A DNA stretch of 27,387 nucleotides, from the IMG/VR virus record IMGVR_UViG_3300028874_000033, positions 1-27,387 of that record. One strand, written 5' to 3'. Position 1 is the first letter of the stretch; each line of letters opens with the position of its first letter. The DNA comes from a virus. The position numbers and the translations under genes were made by a program. The notes below the pieces were generated by a model. The model was not told where the DNA came from. It saw only the letters and a program-made list of their open reading frames with translations, and made no database searches. This document shows, one piece after another, positions 8,230 through 16,781 of this stretch.

Positions 8230-9249
8230 TTACTCCGTAATGGCCTCAACAATAGTAACCCAGGAATCAGGTGATGTATCGCGGAAGGCACCGACATGGC
8301 GAATCGACGAGATCACGAAATTACCGCTGAATGTGGTGATGCCCTGCGCTGCTAACTGGGCAGCCCCGGCATTATTGGTCAGCACAGCCCCCACGGCGCC
8401 ATATGGGCCTTTCGCCGATGCCTGGGTGGGCGCCTGTAGTGTCAGCGTATCGCCGACGTTCAGATCAGCACGCATTGGCACCTTGATCGACAGCGTATTC
8501 AGGCCAACCCAGGTAGGCTGCCCGATCAGCTCAGTCAGAGTCACCACGCTGGCGCCGATACCGGCGCTGAAATCGGTCATCACCACAAAATCTTTCTGGG
8601 CGTAGATCTTGATTCCGCCATAGCCGTTCTTGTTGGCGATGCTGCGCGATAGGCTATTGATGGCGTTCGAATAAGCGGCCAGACTTTGATAGGGGACTGC
8701 ACTGACGGTCTCAGGCAGAATCAAACCCTGCATTACCTTGGTGTTGATTTTGGCGCCTGGGAAAGCTCCCAGCAAGCCGCGCAAGGCTACGGTTTCGAGA
8801 TCTTCTCCCTGCTGGCCTGCCAGGATGAAAAAGAAAGGGTCATTGCTGGCGATCACTGGGGTGTAATTGATCAGCCCTAGATTTAGCGACTGATTTATCC
8901 CCTGCCAATTGGCAAAAGGCACGAAGACCTGGCCGCGCAGGATCATGCCGTAATGAATGGCCTGGGCTCGGGCAAGGGGAAGCCCCGTCTTATCGAATCC
9001 AGCATAAACCGTCACAATCGCATTGTAGAGATTCACGCTTTGCACCAGGACCGATAGTGGAAGCCCACGAATTGTTACCGTGCAGGTATCCGCCGTCATC
9101 AACCCGGCGCCCATGCTTTGAACATCGAACTGGATGTCCAGTGCGCCAGAGCGCCCTACAGAATCGAAGGGGCCAATCGGATTTCCCTTTGAGTCGCTGA
9201 TTGGGTTTCCGTTGAGATCGGTGATTTCGACTCGATATCGCCGGTCCAT
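8230..9249 (-). CDS. baseplate hub protein (gp27/gpD-like)
   Basis: A 339-residue protein starting MDRRYRVEITDLNGNPI. The order plug, hub, spike and the beta-rich composition fit the hub that carries the spike and joins tube to baseplate (T4 gp27, P2 gpD family). Features in support are the early TCTVTIRGLPLS strand pair, the central LNLGLINYTPVIASNDPF region and the C-terminal NVGDTLTLQAP / FVISSIRHVGAFRD segment, which resembles the end of hub proteins where the last strands describe ligand-binding-like barrels. The ATG shares one base with the preceding TAA (TAATG). No enzymatic motif is seen. Confidence 0.7.
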   Translation of the reverse strand: MDRRYRVEITDLNGNPISDSKGNPIGPFDSVGRSGALDIQFDVQSMGAGLMTADTCTVTIRGLPLSVLVQSVNLYNAIVTVYAGFDKTGLPLARAQAIHYGMILRGQVFVPFANWQGINQSLNLGLINYTPVIASNDPFFFILAGQQGEDLETVALRGLLGAFPGAKINTKVMQGLILPETVSAVPYQSLAAYSNAINSLSRSIANKNGYGGIKIYAQKDFVVMTDFSAGIGASVVTLTELIGQPTWVGLNTLSIKVPMRADLNVGDTLTLQAPTQASAKGPYGAVGAVLTNNAGAAQLAAQGITTFSGNFVISSIRHVGAFRDTSPDSWVTIVEAITE

Positions 9250-9506
9250 TAGGTGGCCTCGAAATTATTTGTGCTCAGCCGATAGATCAGGCTTCCAAAT
9301 CCAATAGAAAGGTTTATGTCGAACCCCACCGGAGAAGCCACCATCGGAGTAAAAAACGCTACGTTATTCTGCGTATCAGTGCCTTGCACGTAATAGCGAT
9401 TGGCATAATTGTTGTAGAGCACTTTGACGAAATAGTTATTTCCGGCCAGGCTGGCCTGGAACTCGAACGGTGTAGTCCCGTTTGGGGCAAATGGCGTAAT
9501 TTGCAT
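9249..9506 (-). CDS. small baseplate plug-like protein
   Basis: An 85-residue all-beta protein between the Dit-like and hub genes. The pattern (FEFQASLAGNNYFVKVLYN, RYYVQGTD, a late GFGSLIYRL) resembles the small baseplate plug proteins described for phages with this type of hub (Pam3 gp18-like, DUF6983). That is remembered family knowledge, not a search result. In such phages the plug closes the bottom of the tube before ejection. The gene is ten bases downstream of the Dit-like stop and overlaps the hub start by one base. Confidence 0.55.
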   Translation of the reverse strand: MQITPFAPNGTTPFEFQASLAGNNYFVKVLYNNYANRYYVQGTDTQNNVAFFTPMVASPVGFDINLSIGFGSLIYRLSTNNFEAT

Positions 9507-9516
9507 GGCTCAACCC

Positions 9517-10188
9517 CTAGAGAATATCATCAACAAAGCCTACAGCCTTATCGGAAATACCCGACCAACTCGGGAGCGACGGCATGGCATTATTGAACTT
9601 GCTCATCATATTACCCATGACCTGCTCAAGCTGGCTTGCCTGCAGAAGCGGCTGCAAAAACTCCAGCTGCCAGGTGTGTTGAACCTGCTTGTTAGAATCA
9701 GAAAATCCAGACATGTCGATCATCGACGACATTAGGCAGCCGGTATAGATGTACGCCGGGGTTAAAATCGTATAACTGCCCCCATTCGCATTATGATAAT
9801 CCAGGGCCATTTTGAGCGCCGTGAATGTCAGGATCTTCAGAGGATACTGTGCATTGACCGTATTGGCCGGGCGCAGCATCTGCATACTGATTCGATTGGG
9901 CCGACTCACCACAGCGTTGGCGGCTGTAGCCATATCGAAAAACGGGTACTCGGCAATGTCCTGGGCGATCAGGCTGCTACCAGCCATCACGTTGAAGTGC
10001 GTGGTGAATCCAACACCAAGCGCGCCAGAACTCAATAGGCCCGACACAAGAGAGAGACCTTCGGTAAATACCGCGATAGGCAGAATCCCACCCGGCACCT
10101 TTTCGGCGATACCGCCCACCAGCAGGATCGGCGATATCTCATAGGCCAGCTTGAAAGCGTCCTGAGCGATGCTATCGAATATGCTCAT
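9517..10188 (-). CDS. Dit-like tail/baseplate protein
   Basis: A 223-residue protein between tape measure and plug, where phages of this layout carry a distal-tail or tail-hub (Dit-like) protein that joins the tube to the baseplate. The N-terminus is hydrophobic and Gly-rich (residues ~15-65). The middle holds the RPNRISMQMLRPANTV strand region and LKILTFTALKMALDYHN. The C-terminal part has a long Gln-rich helix (WQLEFLQPLLQASQLEQV). Its start overlaps the tape-measure stop by four bases. The call is by position and general resemblance; no diagnostic catalytic residue is expected. Confidence 0.6.
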   Translation of the reverse strand: MSIFDSIAQDAFKLAYEISPILLVGGIAEKVPGGILPIAVFTEGLSLVSGLLSSGALGVGFTTHFNVMAGSSLIAQDIAEYPFFDMATAANAVVSRPNRISMQMLRPANTVNAQYPLKILTFTALKMALDYHNANGGSYTILTPAYIYTGCLMSSMIDMSGFSDSNKQVQHTWQLEFLQPLLQASQLEQVMGNMMSKFNNAMPSLPSWSGISDKAVGFVDDIL

Positions 10189-12197
10189 GCGCTACCCCGG
10201 ACTGTCAGATTCTGATACTGGAACAACGCCGCCTGGCCGCGCACGCTAGAAATGCTGGCCTGGGTATCCGATCCAGGCGCCTGTTTGGTAGTCAGCTCGA
10301 TCTTCACTCGCTGGCCCTCATTGCCCTTGCGGTTCAGCATGTCATCGGCCGCGCGCAGGCGGTTGGTCAGCCCCGGGTGCTGCTGCTCAAGCTCTGGGTT
10401 GCCGTCTTTGATCAGTTTCAACAGATATCCAACTGTCTCCTTTTTCAGATAGAGGTTGTTGTCATCGCGGGGCTTTTTGAGATCCCCACCTTCACGAAAC
10501 ACGTAGTTTCCGCCGTTGTACTGCGCCAGGGCCTTGGCGATATCACCCTTATTTTCAGTAATATTTCGGCTCAGCACATTGGTCCCGGCATCGATGTTTT
10601 TCGCAGGATCAAAAAAGTCAGAAAAATCATTCGCCGAGGAAAGCCCGACAAGGCTCCCGGTGGCCCTGGTCAACTGCATCACGCCCATGGCATTGGCTGG
10701 CGACGTAAGGCTGGAAACTCCTCCGCTCTCCTCTTTCGCAATGGATTTTATGAGATTTTCACTGACTGCATATTTGGCAGCGGCCGCCTTAAAAATCTGA
10801 TCCTTCTTTTGGATAGCTACCAAGCGATTTGGATCATCATAAAGTCCGCCGATCCAGTCTTTTGGTGACCAGTCAGGATCGGATTTTGGCGGATATTTTG
10901 GCCCTTGTTGTCCTTGTTGTCCTTGTTGTCCTTGCAGACCTTGGACCCCTTGCATTCCTTGCAGACCTTGTTGCCCTCCCTCGGCATCATTCCCCGGTAC
11001 CGCATCGCCGACCGGGATAATGCCCAGCATTTTCAATGCCGATACGACGCCCTTCGATAGTGCTGAGATTCCGGATGCCAAGCTGCTCATGTCGCTCAGG
11101 AATTCAGGGCTCGCAAGATATCGAGAGAACCGGTCCAGGCCATCGCCAATGGCCGCGAATAGGGCTTTCCCATTGCCATCCATGAAGCGCATCAGGTTGT
11201 TGGTGAAAGCGTCAGAGAAGCGCGTCAGGGACGGGTTGATGGCCTTTAGCACTTCGACGAAATGCGATCCCAGTTTGTCGATGTTGCCCTGAAGATGGAT
11301 CAGGGTTTCTTGGTACGATTTTTGCGTTGAGTCAGAAAGGTTGGTGCCTTTCGACTGAGAAAGCAGCTCTTTTTGTGCTTTTGAGAACTCTGGATCATCC
11401 ATCGCCCGGAGCTGGTTATAGGATTCGGCCCCAAGACCAAGCCGGCCATATAGCACGTTGAAGCGAGACCGCGCCGCCGGCCCCTGATTGCTCCGGGCGA
11501 AATCATGGGCGCTCTGTAGCGCTGACTGGTAATTCCCCTGGACATCACCTTCCGGATTCAACCGTAGCACGCGCAGAGCCGCATAGGCCGGATCGTCAGG
11601 TCGCCCTTGAGCTCCGGAGATAGAGTTGAGCAGGCCTTCGGAATCCGTGAGCTTGTTGCCCCAAACGTTATGCACCGCCGTGGCGAAGCCGGTGCTTATG
11701 TTGAGGCCTCGGGAGGCGGTGAATCCAGATGAGACGTGCTGCGCCAGTTTGTCATAGCCGAATAGCGATCCAGCGGCCAAGGCAGAAATACCAAGGCTCC
11801 ACTTTACCGCCGTGCTGAAAACTCGACTGAGCGCATGCAGGGTAGACGTGAGAGCCTTTCCAAGCGCCTTGAATGACTGCCCTACCGCGGCAAGAGTGCC
11901 ATCAAGAATCGTCAGCGCTGTGCCTTTTTTTGGCTCTCCTTTCTTCTCGTCTCCAGGCTTTGGCGCTGCTGGTGGATTGAACTTCCCATCAGGTACAGCC
12001 GGCGCTGGTGGCGCTCCTCCTGGTATGGCTGGAGCAGCGGGCTGAGGCGCAACGGATGGCCCCTGGGGAATTGGGAAATAAGAACCAGCCTGAAATGCCG
12101 CTGCTGCGGTATATAGCCGCAACAGCATATTACCTTTGTCAACGTCCATGTCGATGTCAACGGGCATGCTCAGTACCGGGAGCTGATTTTCACTCAT
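10185..12197 (-). CDS. tape measure protein with collagen-like linker and transglycosylase domain
   Basis: A 670-residue tape measure. Residues ~60-95 are a Pro/Ala-rich linker and ~95-175 a hydrophobic segment with LGISALAAGSLFG. A long helical part (to ~390) follows, then a collagen-like Gly-x-Gln run at ~405-435. A soluble lytic transglycosylase (SLT) domain spans ~455-590, with the catalytic Glu in KEESGG near residue 487, MGVMQLT, and QYNGG near 555. It sets tail length and locally opens peptidoglycan during DNA entry. It is short for a tape measure, implying a short tail. It starts eight bases inside the frameshifted chaperone ORF. The collagen-like run is unusual in this position. Confidence 0.85.
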   Translation of the reverse strand: MSENQLPVLSMPVDIDMDVDKGNMLLRLYTAAAAFQAGSYFPIPQGPSVAPQPAAPAIPGGAPPAPAVPDGKFNPPAAPKPGDEKKGEPKKGTALTILDGTLAAVGQSFKALGKALTSTLHALSRVFSTAVKWSLGISALAAGSLFGYDKLAQHVSSGFTASRGLNISTGFATAVHNVWGNKLTDSEGLLNSISGAQGRPDDPAYAALRVLRLNPEGDVQGNYQSALQSAHDFARSNQGPAARSRFNVLYGRLGLGAESYNQLRAMDDPEFSKAQKELLSQSKGTNLSDSTQKSYQETLIHLQGNIDKLGSHFVEVLKAINPSLTRFSDAFTNNLMRFMDGNGKALFAAIGDGLDRFSRYLASPEFLSDMSSLASGISALSKGVVSALKMLGIIPVGDAVPGNDAEGGQQGLQGMQGVQGLQGQQGQQGQQGPKYPPKSDPDWSPKDWIGGLYDDPNRLVAIQKKDQIFKAAAAKYAVSENLIKSIAKEESGGVSSLTSPANAMGVMQLTRATGSLVGLSSANDFSDFFDPAKNIDAGTNVLSRNITENKGDIAKALAQYNGGNYVFREGGDLKKPRDDNNLYLKKETVGYLLKLIKDGNPELEQQHPGLTNRLRAADDMLNRKGNEGQRVKIELTTKQAPGSDTQASISSVRGQAALFQYQNLTVRGSA
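10903..10977 (-). repeat. collagen-like 9-bp tandem repeat in the tape measure gene
   Basis: Three exact plus-strand 9-mers CCTTGTTGT occupy 10903-10929. Imperfect copies (CCTTGCAGA, CCTTGGACC) continue to about 10977. On the coding strand they give Gly-x-Gln triplets (GQQ, GLQ, GMQ, GVQ), a collagen-type repeat. Short tandem repeats like this change copy number by slippage and could alter linker length. Confidence 0.8.
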
Positions 12198-12336
12198 GAC
12201 GCCGTTTCCCCTTCAATCGCTCTCGATACTCGTACTTGCTTTTTATGTCCAGATCAAGGGCATCCATTACCTCGGCGAAGTATTTCCCAGAGGCATCATT
12301 CAGGATGGAATTGACAATGCTTCCTGACCATTCGGG
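12190..12336 (-). CDS. -1 frame extension of the tail assembly chaperone
   Basis: In the -1 frame relative to the chaperone gene, coding character resumes near 12336 and continues for 48 codons (PEWSGSIVNSILND to the end RLKGKRRHE). It overlaps the tape-measure start by eight bases. No ATG, GTG or TTG in this frame lies near the junction, so a ribosomal frameshift from the upstream ORF is the natural way to express it, as for lambda G/GT-type chaperones. A textbook slippery heptamer (T TTT TTT) lies in register at about 12515-12522, but codon quality favours the shift much nearer 12340. The exact slip site is unresolved; an indel making a pseudogene is the alternative. Confidence 0.6.
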   Translation of the reverse strand, partial: PEWSGSIVNSILNDASGKYFAEVMDALDLDIKSKYEYRERLKGKRRHE

Positions 12337-12905
12337 ACTACTTCCTGGGCCGACTCCGCAGCGATCAGATCGATAGTTTCGGCCTTCTGCAACGTCTTCA
12401 AGGAATTCATGTAGTCCGTATAGCTCAAGGATGTAGCCAGCGACCCCCAGACCGCCGCCGTCCCCTGAACGATCTCGCTCATCTGATTGCGCTTGGTCAT
12501 GCCACACACGCAGATAAAAAAAACGAGCTCGTCCATGACCTCGCTCAAATCGACAACCCCCCGACTTACCGCTTCCGCCATTGGCAGCGATTGCCAGCCA
12601 CCGTTCTCGGCGGCATAGATAGCGGTCGAGCCGTTGATGATATGCGTCACCAAAGTGTTTTGTACGCCGTCCTTGCCATCCCACTCGCCGGCATCCTTTG
12701 CCAGTTTTTCGAGAAGAAGGTAAGCGGTTCGCGAGCTTGCCAGAAGACCGAGCCCTGACGAGAAGAACTCTCCATAGAGACGGCCCAGGATCAGGAAGTG
12801 CTGACGGAAAATGTCCTTGCTCAGCGGAGTCGAATGGATATAGACCGGTGCGCCGTCATCGCTTTCGGTTAGCACTACCAGGTTCAGCGCGTGGTTGATC
12901 TTCAT
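12300..12905 (-). CDS. tail assembly chaperone
   Basis: A 201-residue helical protein between the tail tube and tape-measure genes, the place of the tail assembly chaperone that coats the tape measure during tube assembly. It begins MKINHALNLVV. I chose ATG 12903-12905, which shares one base with the tube stop; a GTG at 12917 is the alternative. The last ~13 codons show poorer coding character than the -1 frame, which runs on for 48 codons, so this is probably the short (G-like) product and a longer product is made by frameshift. There are no catalytic motifs. The function rests on order and the frameshift architecture. Confidence 0.65.
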   Translation of the reverse strand: MKINHALNLVVLTESDDGAPVYIHSTPLSKDIFRQHFLILGRLYGEFFSSGLGLLASSRTAYLLLEKLAKDAGEWDGKDGVQNTLVTHIINGSTAIYAAENGGWQSLPMAEAVSRGVVDLSEVMDELVFFICVCGMTKRNQMSEIVQGTAAVWGSLATSLSYTDYMNSLKTLQKAETIDLIAAESAQEVVPNGQEALSIPS

Positions 12906-13342
12906 CAGAGGTTCCACATGTCGGAGTTGATGTCGTAGACGCCGGTCAGGGTCAGATTGAAATCGGCGTTGGAGCCATTCAGGCTCACGGGCTCGATCGC
13001 AGTGATCTGGACATCACGCAGAGTGAAGTCGCCAAGTACGGAAGTATCCGTGTACAGCTTCGCGGCGCTGACGTAGGTACTGGCCTCGATCTGCGTCCGG
13101 AACAGGCTTGCCAGGGCCTGGCAGCGCACCAGATGCACAGTGATCGTCGCCATGGCATAAGGCTGTGGCGAAGTGGCCACGCCAGTCATGGTGGGAATCG
13201 GCTCGCCCAGGGCGCTGAAAGAGATCGACATCCCTTCCTTACCCAGATATGAGGCGCTGACTCGCAGCGACGGGAAGCTCGGGAAATCAATGGACGCCCT
13301 GACACGGTTGATAACGCCCTGGGGAATCAGTGGATTTGGCAT
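12905..13342 (-). CDS. tail tube protein
   Basis: A 145-residue protein immediately downstream of the sheath gene, the usual place of the inner tail tube subunit. The beta-rich sequence (SLRVSASYLGKEGMSISFS, ATITVHLVRCQALA, FTLRDVQI, ADFNLTLTGVYDINSDMW) fits the tube fold, with strands flanking one helix. The length is right for contractile-tail tubes. The ATG has AAAAGGG eleven bases upstream. The protein is expected to stack as hexamers around the tape measure inside the sheath. The identity is from position and pattern. Confidence 0.75.
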   Translation of the reverse strand: MPNPLIPQGVINRVRASIDFPSFPSLRVSASYLGKEGMSISFSALGEPIPTMTGVATSPQPYAMATITVHLVRCQALASLFRTQIEASTYVSAAKLYTDTSVLGDFTLRDVQITAIEPVSLNGSNADFNLTLTGVYDINSDMWNL

Positions 13343-13368
13343 TTGGAAACCCTTTTAAGTAGAGGTGA

Positions 13369-14484
13369 TCAGAGCGTGGTGGTCGTGGTCAGCAGCGACT
13401 GCCCGCTGAAATCGACGGTCAGATTGAACACGATGTTTTTGAAGCCACGGTTCGGGACCATGGTGACCGCCAGGCCAGAATACAGCCCGACGCCATAGTC
13501 GTTCGGGTGCGCATTGATGTAGGTCAGGAATGGCACCGCAGTCACTTGAGGCGAGCCATTGGTCAGGCCGAACGAGGTCGAGGAATTCATCACGTTCTGC
13601 GCGACGTTCTCGACGGTATTGATGCCGGCCTGGTTGTAGTAAAGCGGGTTCTGCGCGTTGTTCGAGCCATTGATGACCGCGTTCGCAATAGCCTGGGCGG
13701 CGTTGATCTGCACCCAGTCAACCGCATACCACTGCATCATGTCCTTGCCGTCAGAGGTCACGCCGCCGAACACGATCGTGTTACTGATGCCGCCCTCGGC
13801 ACCCGTGCCGATGTAGTTGACGAATGCAGCGCCGAGTGACTGCCTGGCCGGATTGGTGACATTCAATACGCTCAGAGCATAGACAAAGCGGAATGCGAAC
13901 GGAGCCAGCTTGTTGGTTTCAGAAGGCGCCGAGTTGAGGACGTTGTACATCAACGCTGCACTTGGGGATTCCGTGGATTCCGTCTGAGTGGCCGAGCAAA
14001 TGACCGCCTTGCTGGCGTATGGCGACACATACGGCGTTCCGGTAACCGGCAGCGTTGTGGTGTCGATGAAAAAGTAGGTCATGGCGGTGGGTGCCGCATA
14101 GAGACCGGTCAGCGTCACAAAGCTGGAAATCCCATCCCATGCCTGTGGGCACAGGTAGGTATAAAACCGTTTCGTCGGGTTGGCGATGTAGGTTGCCAAG
14201 TCCGCGATGCCAGAAGTACTGCTACTTTCGGTGCCCAGCTCCAGGATGTAGACAGACTGGGTATTGCCCTGGGCAAAAAAGTCCGTCACAGCGTTCTGAA
14301 CATGCAACTCCGGAGTGCCCGACAGGAGCGCCGTGTAATCGGATGCCTGGGTAAGCAAAGCGTTGTGCCCGGCGGTGAGCGTGGTAGAGCCCTGGGACAC
14401 GATGCAGCCAGTGCTTTGCAAGCCGTTCGGCGTAGCCGCGACGATTTCAGAGACGTTGACGCTGACGATTGTATAGTTGTTCAC
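13369..14484 (-). CDS. tail sheath protein (DUF3383-like)
   Basis: A 371-residue contractile tail sheath subunit. The N-terminal VSVNVSEIVAATPNGL and LLTQASDYTALL segments, a middle with RFYTYLCPQAWDG and MTYFFIDTT, and a C-terminal AVPFLTYINAHPNDYGVGLYSGL followed by beta strands ending SGQSLLTTTTTL match the DUF3383 sheath type seen in several Pseudomonas and Burkholderia myoviruses (remembered family). The start is GTG 14482-14484, overlapping the previous stop by four bases (GTGA). Polymerised around the tube, it contracts to drive the spike through the outer membrane. It makes the myovirus assignment firm together with the gp25-like and J-like genes. Confidence 0.85.
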   Translation of the reverse strand: MNNYTIVSVNVSEIVAATPNGLQSTGCIVSQGSTTLTAGHNALLTQASDYTALLSGTPELHVQNAVTDFFAQGNTQSVYILELGTESSSTSGIADLATYIANPTKRFYTYLCPQAWDGISSFVTLTGLYAAPTAMTYFFIDTTTLPVTGTPYVSPYASKAVICSATQTESTESPSAALMYNVLNSAPSETNKLAPFAFRFVYALSVLNVTNPARQSLGAAFVNYIGTGAEGGISNTIVFGGVTSDGKDMMQWYAVDWVQINAAQAIANAVINGSNNAQNPLYYNQAGINTVENVAQNVMNSSTSFGLTNGSPQVTAVPFLTYINAHPNDYGVGLYSGLAVTMVPNRGFKNIVFNLTVDFSGQSLLTTTTTL

Positions 14485-15410
14485 GATTGGACCTCGACGG
14501 TGAAGAGAACTTGGTTGATCAGTTGCAGAGCAATGTCGTTCGCGGTCTGCTGATAATAGTTAACCTCGAAGTCGATCGTTTTTTTCATGGCCAGGGCATT
14601 GATTTCGCTCTGGAGCATTTTGACATCTTTTACCACGGGGATGTTTGTCACCCCAAAGTTTTCATAAGTGAGCGCGGCATTCACGATGTAATCGCGGTAT
14701 TTCAGCGCAACATGGTTGTTCAGTCCGATCAGTGTGGCGCGCACTGTGTCGCGCACAAATTGCCAGCGATTGTCGGGATCAATCGAGGGCGCCGACTGAA
14801 TAGCAATAGTTTCCCGAACATCGATCACTGCATAGGGCGGCGCGATGTTGCTCGGAACCAAGAAGGCCGGATACACCGGGCAATATTGCGAAAGCTGCAT
14901 GAGCAAGGGCAGGGAGTTTGAAATCACGAGCTCATTGAGATTCAGCTCGTCTGAACTGTTGATCATCTGCCCGCGTACAATCGGCGAGATCGAATCACCG
15001 CGGTAATGGTAGAGCCCGGCACTCACGAACTTGTCCAGCATCGAGGCGAACGAGAAGGGAGACCCTTCAATCGTGCATACCCACATTTGGCTGGAGTCGA
15101 GCAGGTTGAAATCGTCCACCCGAGTATCCGTGGTGAAGATCAGGTGGTTCAGGGACTGGGTTTGATCCTCATCCTGCTGATTGCTCACGCTGCGGTGCAC
15201 GGCGCCCTTGATCACCAGGGACGTGACTGGTGGTGGCGTGACGAGCAGATCGGCCCTGATCCAGAACACAAATCCATCGAGTGGCAGGATACTGCGCTGG
15301 TAGAGGGTGAACGTGAGCGATTCATCATTAGAAAGAACCGACACGCCATCTGTCAGCACCGTTTTCATCGGCGTGCTTTCAGCGGCGGCGGCGGCGGTCA
15401 CGTTAGTCAT
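14481..15410 (-). CDS. virion structural protein of the neck/tail region
   Basis: A 309-residue protein directly upstream of the sheath gene. It starts with an Ala/Thr-rich leader (residues 1-16) and has strand-rich parts (ESLTFTLYQRSILPLDGFV, VTSLVIKGAVHRS). The centre has SLPLLMQLSQYCPVYPAFLVPSNIAPPYAVIDV, and the C-terminal segment contains YENFGVTNIPVVKDVKMLQ. I do not recognise a family with certainty. Comparable phages carry collar, gateway or tail-terminator proteins between capsid and sheath, and this is the largest of the four here. It overlaps both neighbours (eight and four bases), so it is expressed with the tail genes. Confidence 0.5.
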   Translation of the reverse strand: MTNVTAAAAAESTPMKTVLTDGVSVLSNDESLTFTLYQRSILPLDGFVFWIRADLLVTPPPVTSLVIKGAVHRSVSNQQDEDQTQSLNHLIFTTDTRVDDFNLLDSSQMWVCTIEGSPFSFASMLDKFVSAGLYHYRGDSISPIVRGQMINSSDELNLNELVISNSLPLLMQLSQYCPVYPAFLVPSNIAPPYAVIDVRETIAIQSAPSIDPDNRWQFVRDTVRATLIGLNNHVALKYRDYIVNAALTYENFGVTNIPVVKDVKMLQSEINALAMKKTIDFEVNYYQQTANDIALQLINQVLFTVEVQS

Positions 15411-15828
15411 TGAATTCTATCCAGGCCTGGAAGCTTGTTTCATAAAGACCGCCATCGACGAAGGACGGACGGCCCGGATCGCTGCGAGTCTTGAACCGCG
15501 AGTTGACCCCCTCGATGGCAGCCAGGGTCGGTGTTCCAGGGATACCCAGGGTTTCCACCTCATGGGTGGTTAGGAACAACTGGAAGCGCGAAACTGTATT
15601 GCTCAACAGCACCTCATCAGGCATCGGAGCATCAAATTGAATGACATCTGCGAGTTGATTTGTCAGGGTCTTGATGACTTCTCGCTGGACATCGGCTCGA
15701 TGGACTTTGTAGAAGGTCTCCATGATCCCATAGTGATCCTCCAAGTCTTTCGCGACCTCGAATGTGGTTTTCCCCGGATCTTCTCCGTAGTCGTAAACCA
15801 TGTCGATGACGCCGAACTGGACAATCAT
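15403..15828 (-). CDS. neck or tail-completion protein, unrecognised family
   Basis: A 141-residue acidic protein in the connector block. It starts MIVQFGVIDMVYDYGEDPG and has a helical middle (KTLTNQLADVIQFDAP), a strand pair FQLFLTTHEVETLG and a C-terminal YETSFQAWIEFND. The last part resembles tail-completion or terminator proteins that end in a beta-strand with aromatic residues, but no family can be named. It overlaps the upstream gene by four bases (ATGA) and the downstream gene by eight. It is probably the collar or tail-terminator unit of the head-tail joint, by position only. Confidence 0.45.
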   Translation of the reverse strand: MIVQFGVIDMVYDYGEDPGKTTFEVAKDLEDHYGIMETFYKVHRADVQREVIKTLTNQLADVIQFDAPMPDEVLLSNTVSRFQLFLTTHEVETLGIPGTPTLAAIEGVNSRFKTRSDPGRPSFVDGGLYETSFQAWIEFND

Positions 15829-16274
15829 GATATGCCCCAGTACGTCCCCATTTCTTGCAGGAACGCCAGGGCGGTTCGGCCGTATGGGGTCTGAAGCAAC
15901 TGCAGGTCCGCCAGGTTCAGGTTCTGCATGGCATTGCCGACAGCTGTAGAGGCCGAAGAAGCATTGTCCGAGGAGCTAGTGATTACGCCCGAGCGCCACG
16001 CACCAGTCATCTTGAAAGCATTCCGAAGATCATCAAAGAACGATGACCCAGCTACATCAACAGCAGACTGGATGAGGTAGGCTCCGCCAAGGTTGAGCAG
16101 TGCGTCCGTATAGCTGTACATGATCTCAGCACAGGCCAGATATGCAGGCATGAACTCTCCGGCCTTGCCGAACGAGACGGCCAGCGAGGTCGAATCATCC
16201 GGCAGTACAGCGGTGGAAATGCCCATGTCGTTGCGCACGAAGCTCACGAAGTCAGCAAAACTTGGCGGGAACAT
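15825..16274 (-). CDS. head-tail connector-like protein
   Basis: A 149-residue, mainly helical protein. The N-terminal FADFVSFVRNDMGISTAVLP is followed by long helices (residues ~38-90, with EIMYSYTDALLNLGGAYLIQ) and a C-terminal NLADLQLLQTPYGRTALAFLQEMG. Overall shape, size and position after the capsid genes resemble head-tail adaptor proteins (DUF4054-like or gateway proteins of similar phages), but this is weak. It lies nine bases after the previous gene and overlaps the next by four, consistent with a single structural operon. Confidence 0.5.
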   Translation of the reverse strand: MFPPSFADFVSFVRNDMGISTAVLPDDSTSLAVSFGKAGEFMPAYLACAEIMYSYTDALLNLGGAYLIQSAVDVAGSSFFDDLRNAFKMTGAWRSGVITSSSDNASSASTAVGNAMQNLNLADLQLLQTPYGRTALAFLQEMGTYWGIS

Positions 16275-16283
16275 AGCGACCCC

Positions 16284-16754
16284 TTAGCGTTCGATGACCA
16301 TCTTTTTCAGGCCATTCTGCGAGTTGTCGTTAGGGTCGACTGACTCGCTCTGGATCTCCAGGGAGGTCTGAGAGCGGGAGCTTTTCCCATCCTTCTCGCC
16401 ACGACCTTGAGCCAAAGCAGCATCGACCGCCGCAGCGCCGGTAGCCAGGATGTCTTCGGACTTCTTGATTTGGACGTCCTTCAGGTCGCCGTTCTTGTCC
16501 TGCATCGCCGTCGCACTGACTTCAGAGTCAATGGAGTAAATGATGCCAGAGAAGGATGGGCCTGGGTTTCGCTTTGCATCCGCATAGCCGTAGATATCGG
16601 CATGCGCCTTGAAATACTCGATGTCCATGCTCGTCAGATTGTCGATAACCGTCTGGTTGCCGGGACCGACATCATGGGTAGTCATGGTGCGCTCCGGGAA
16701 GCGCAGATAGATCCTGTGGTTTTGGCTCGAAGCGTTCGCCAGAAAAAGTTTCAT
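16284..16754 (-). CDS. virion-region protein, unrecognised family
   Basis: A 156-residue protein, first gene after the major capsid protein and its hairpin. It begins MKLFLANASSQNHRIYLRFPE, with a short beta-rich N-terminal half and IEYFKAHADIYGYADA (residues ~43-60). The C-terminal half is charged and probably disordered (GRGEKDGKSSRSQTSLEIQ). I cannot name a family. In phages with this order, small connector or head-completion proteins occupy this slot. ATG 16752-16754 has GAGAG nine bases upstream. The low-complexity tail suggests a flexible binding arm. Confidence 0.5.
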   Translation of the reverse strand: MKLFLANASSQNHRIYLRFPERTMTTHDVGPGNQTVIDNLTSMDIEYFKAHADIYGYADAKRNPGPSFSGIIYSIDSEVSATAMQDKNGDLKDVQIKKSEDILATGAAAVDAALAQGRGEKDGKSSRSQTSLEIQSESVDPNDNSQNGLKKMVIER

Positions 16755-16781
16755 GGTGGGTCTCTCAAGTAGTTTTCAGGA

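Noticed and set aside
12190-12684. Full -1 frame ORF as an independent 164-residue gene
   Set aside because: Its first ~115 codons overlap a better-quality frame and look like out-of-frame sequence; only the last 48 codons appear coding, hence the frameshift call.
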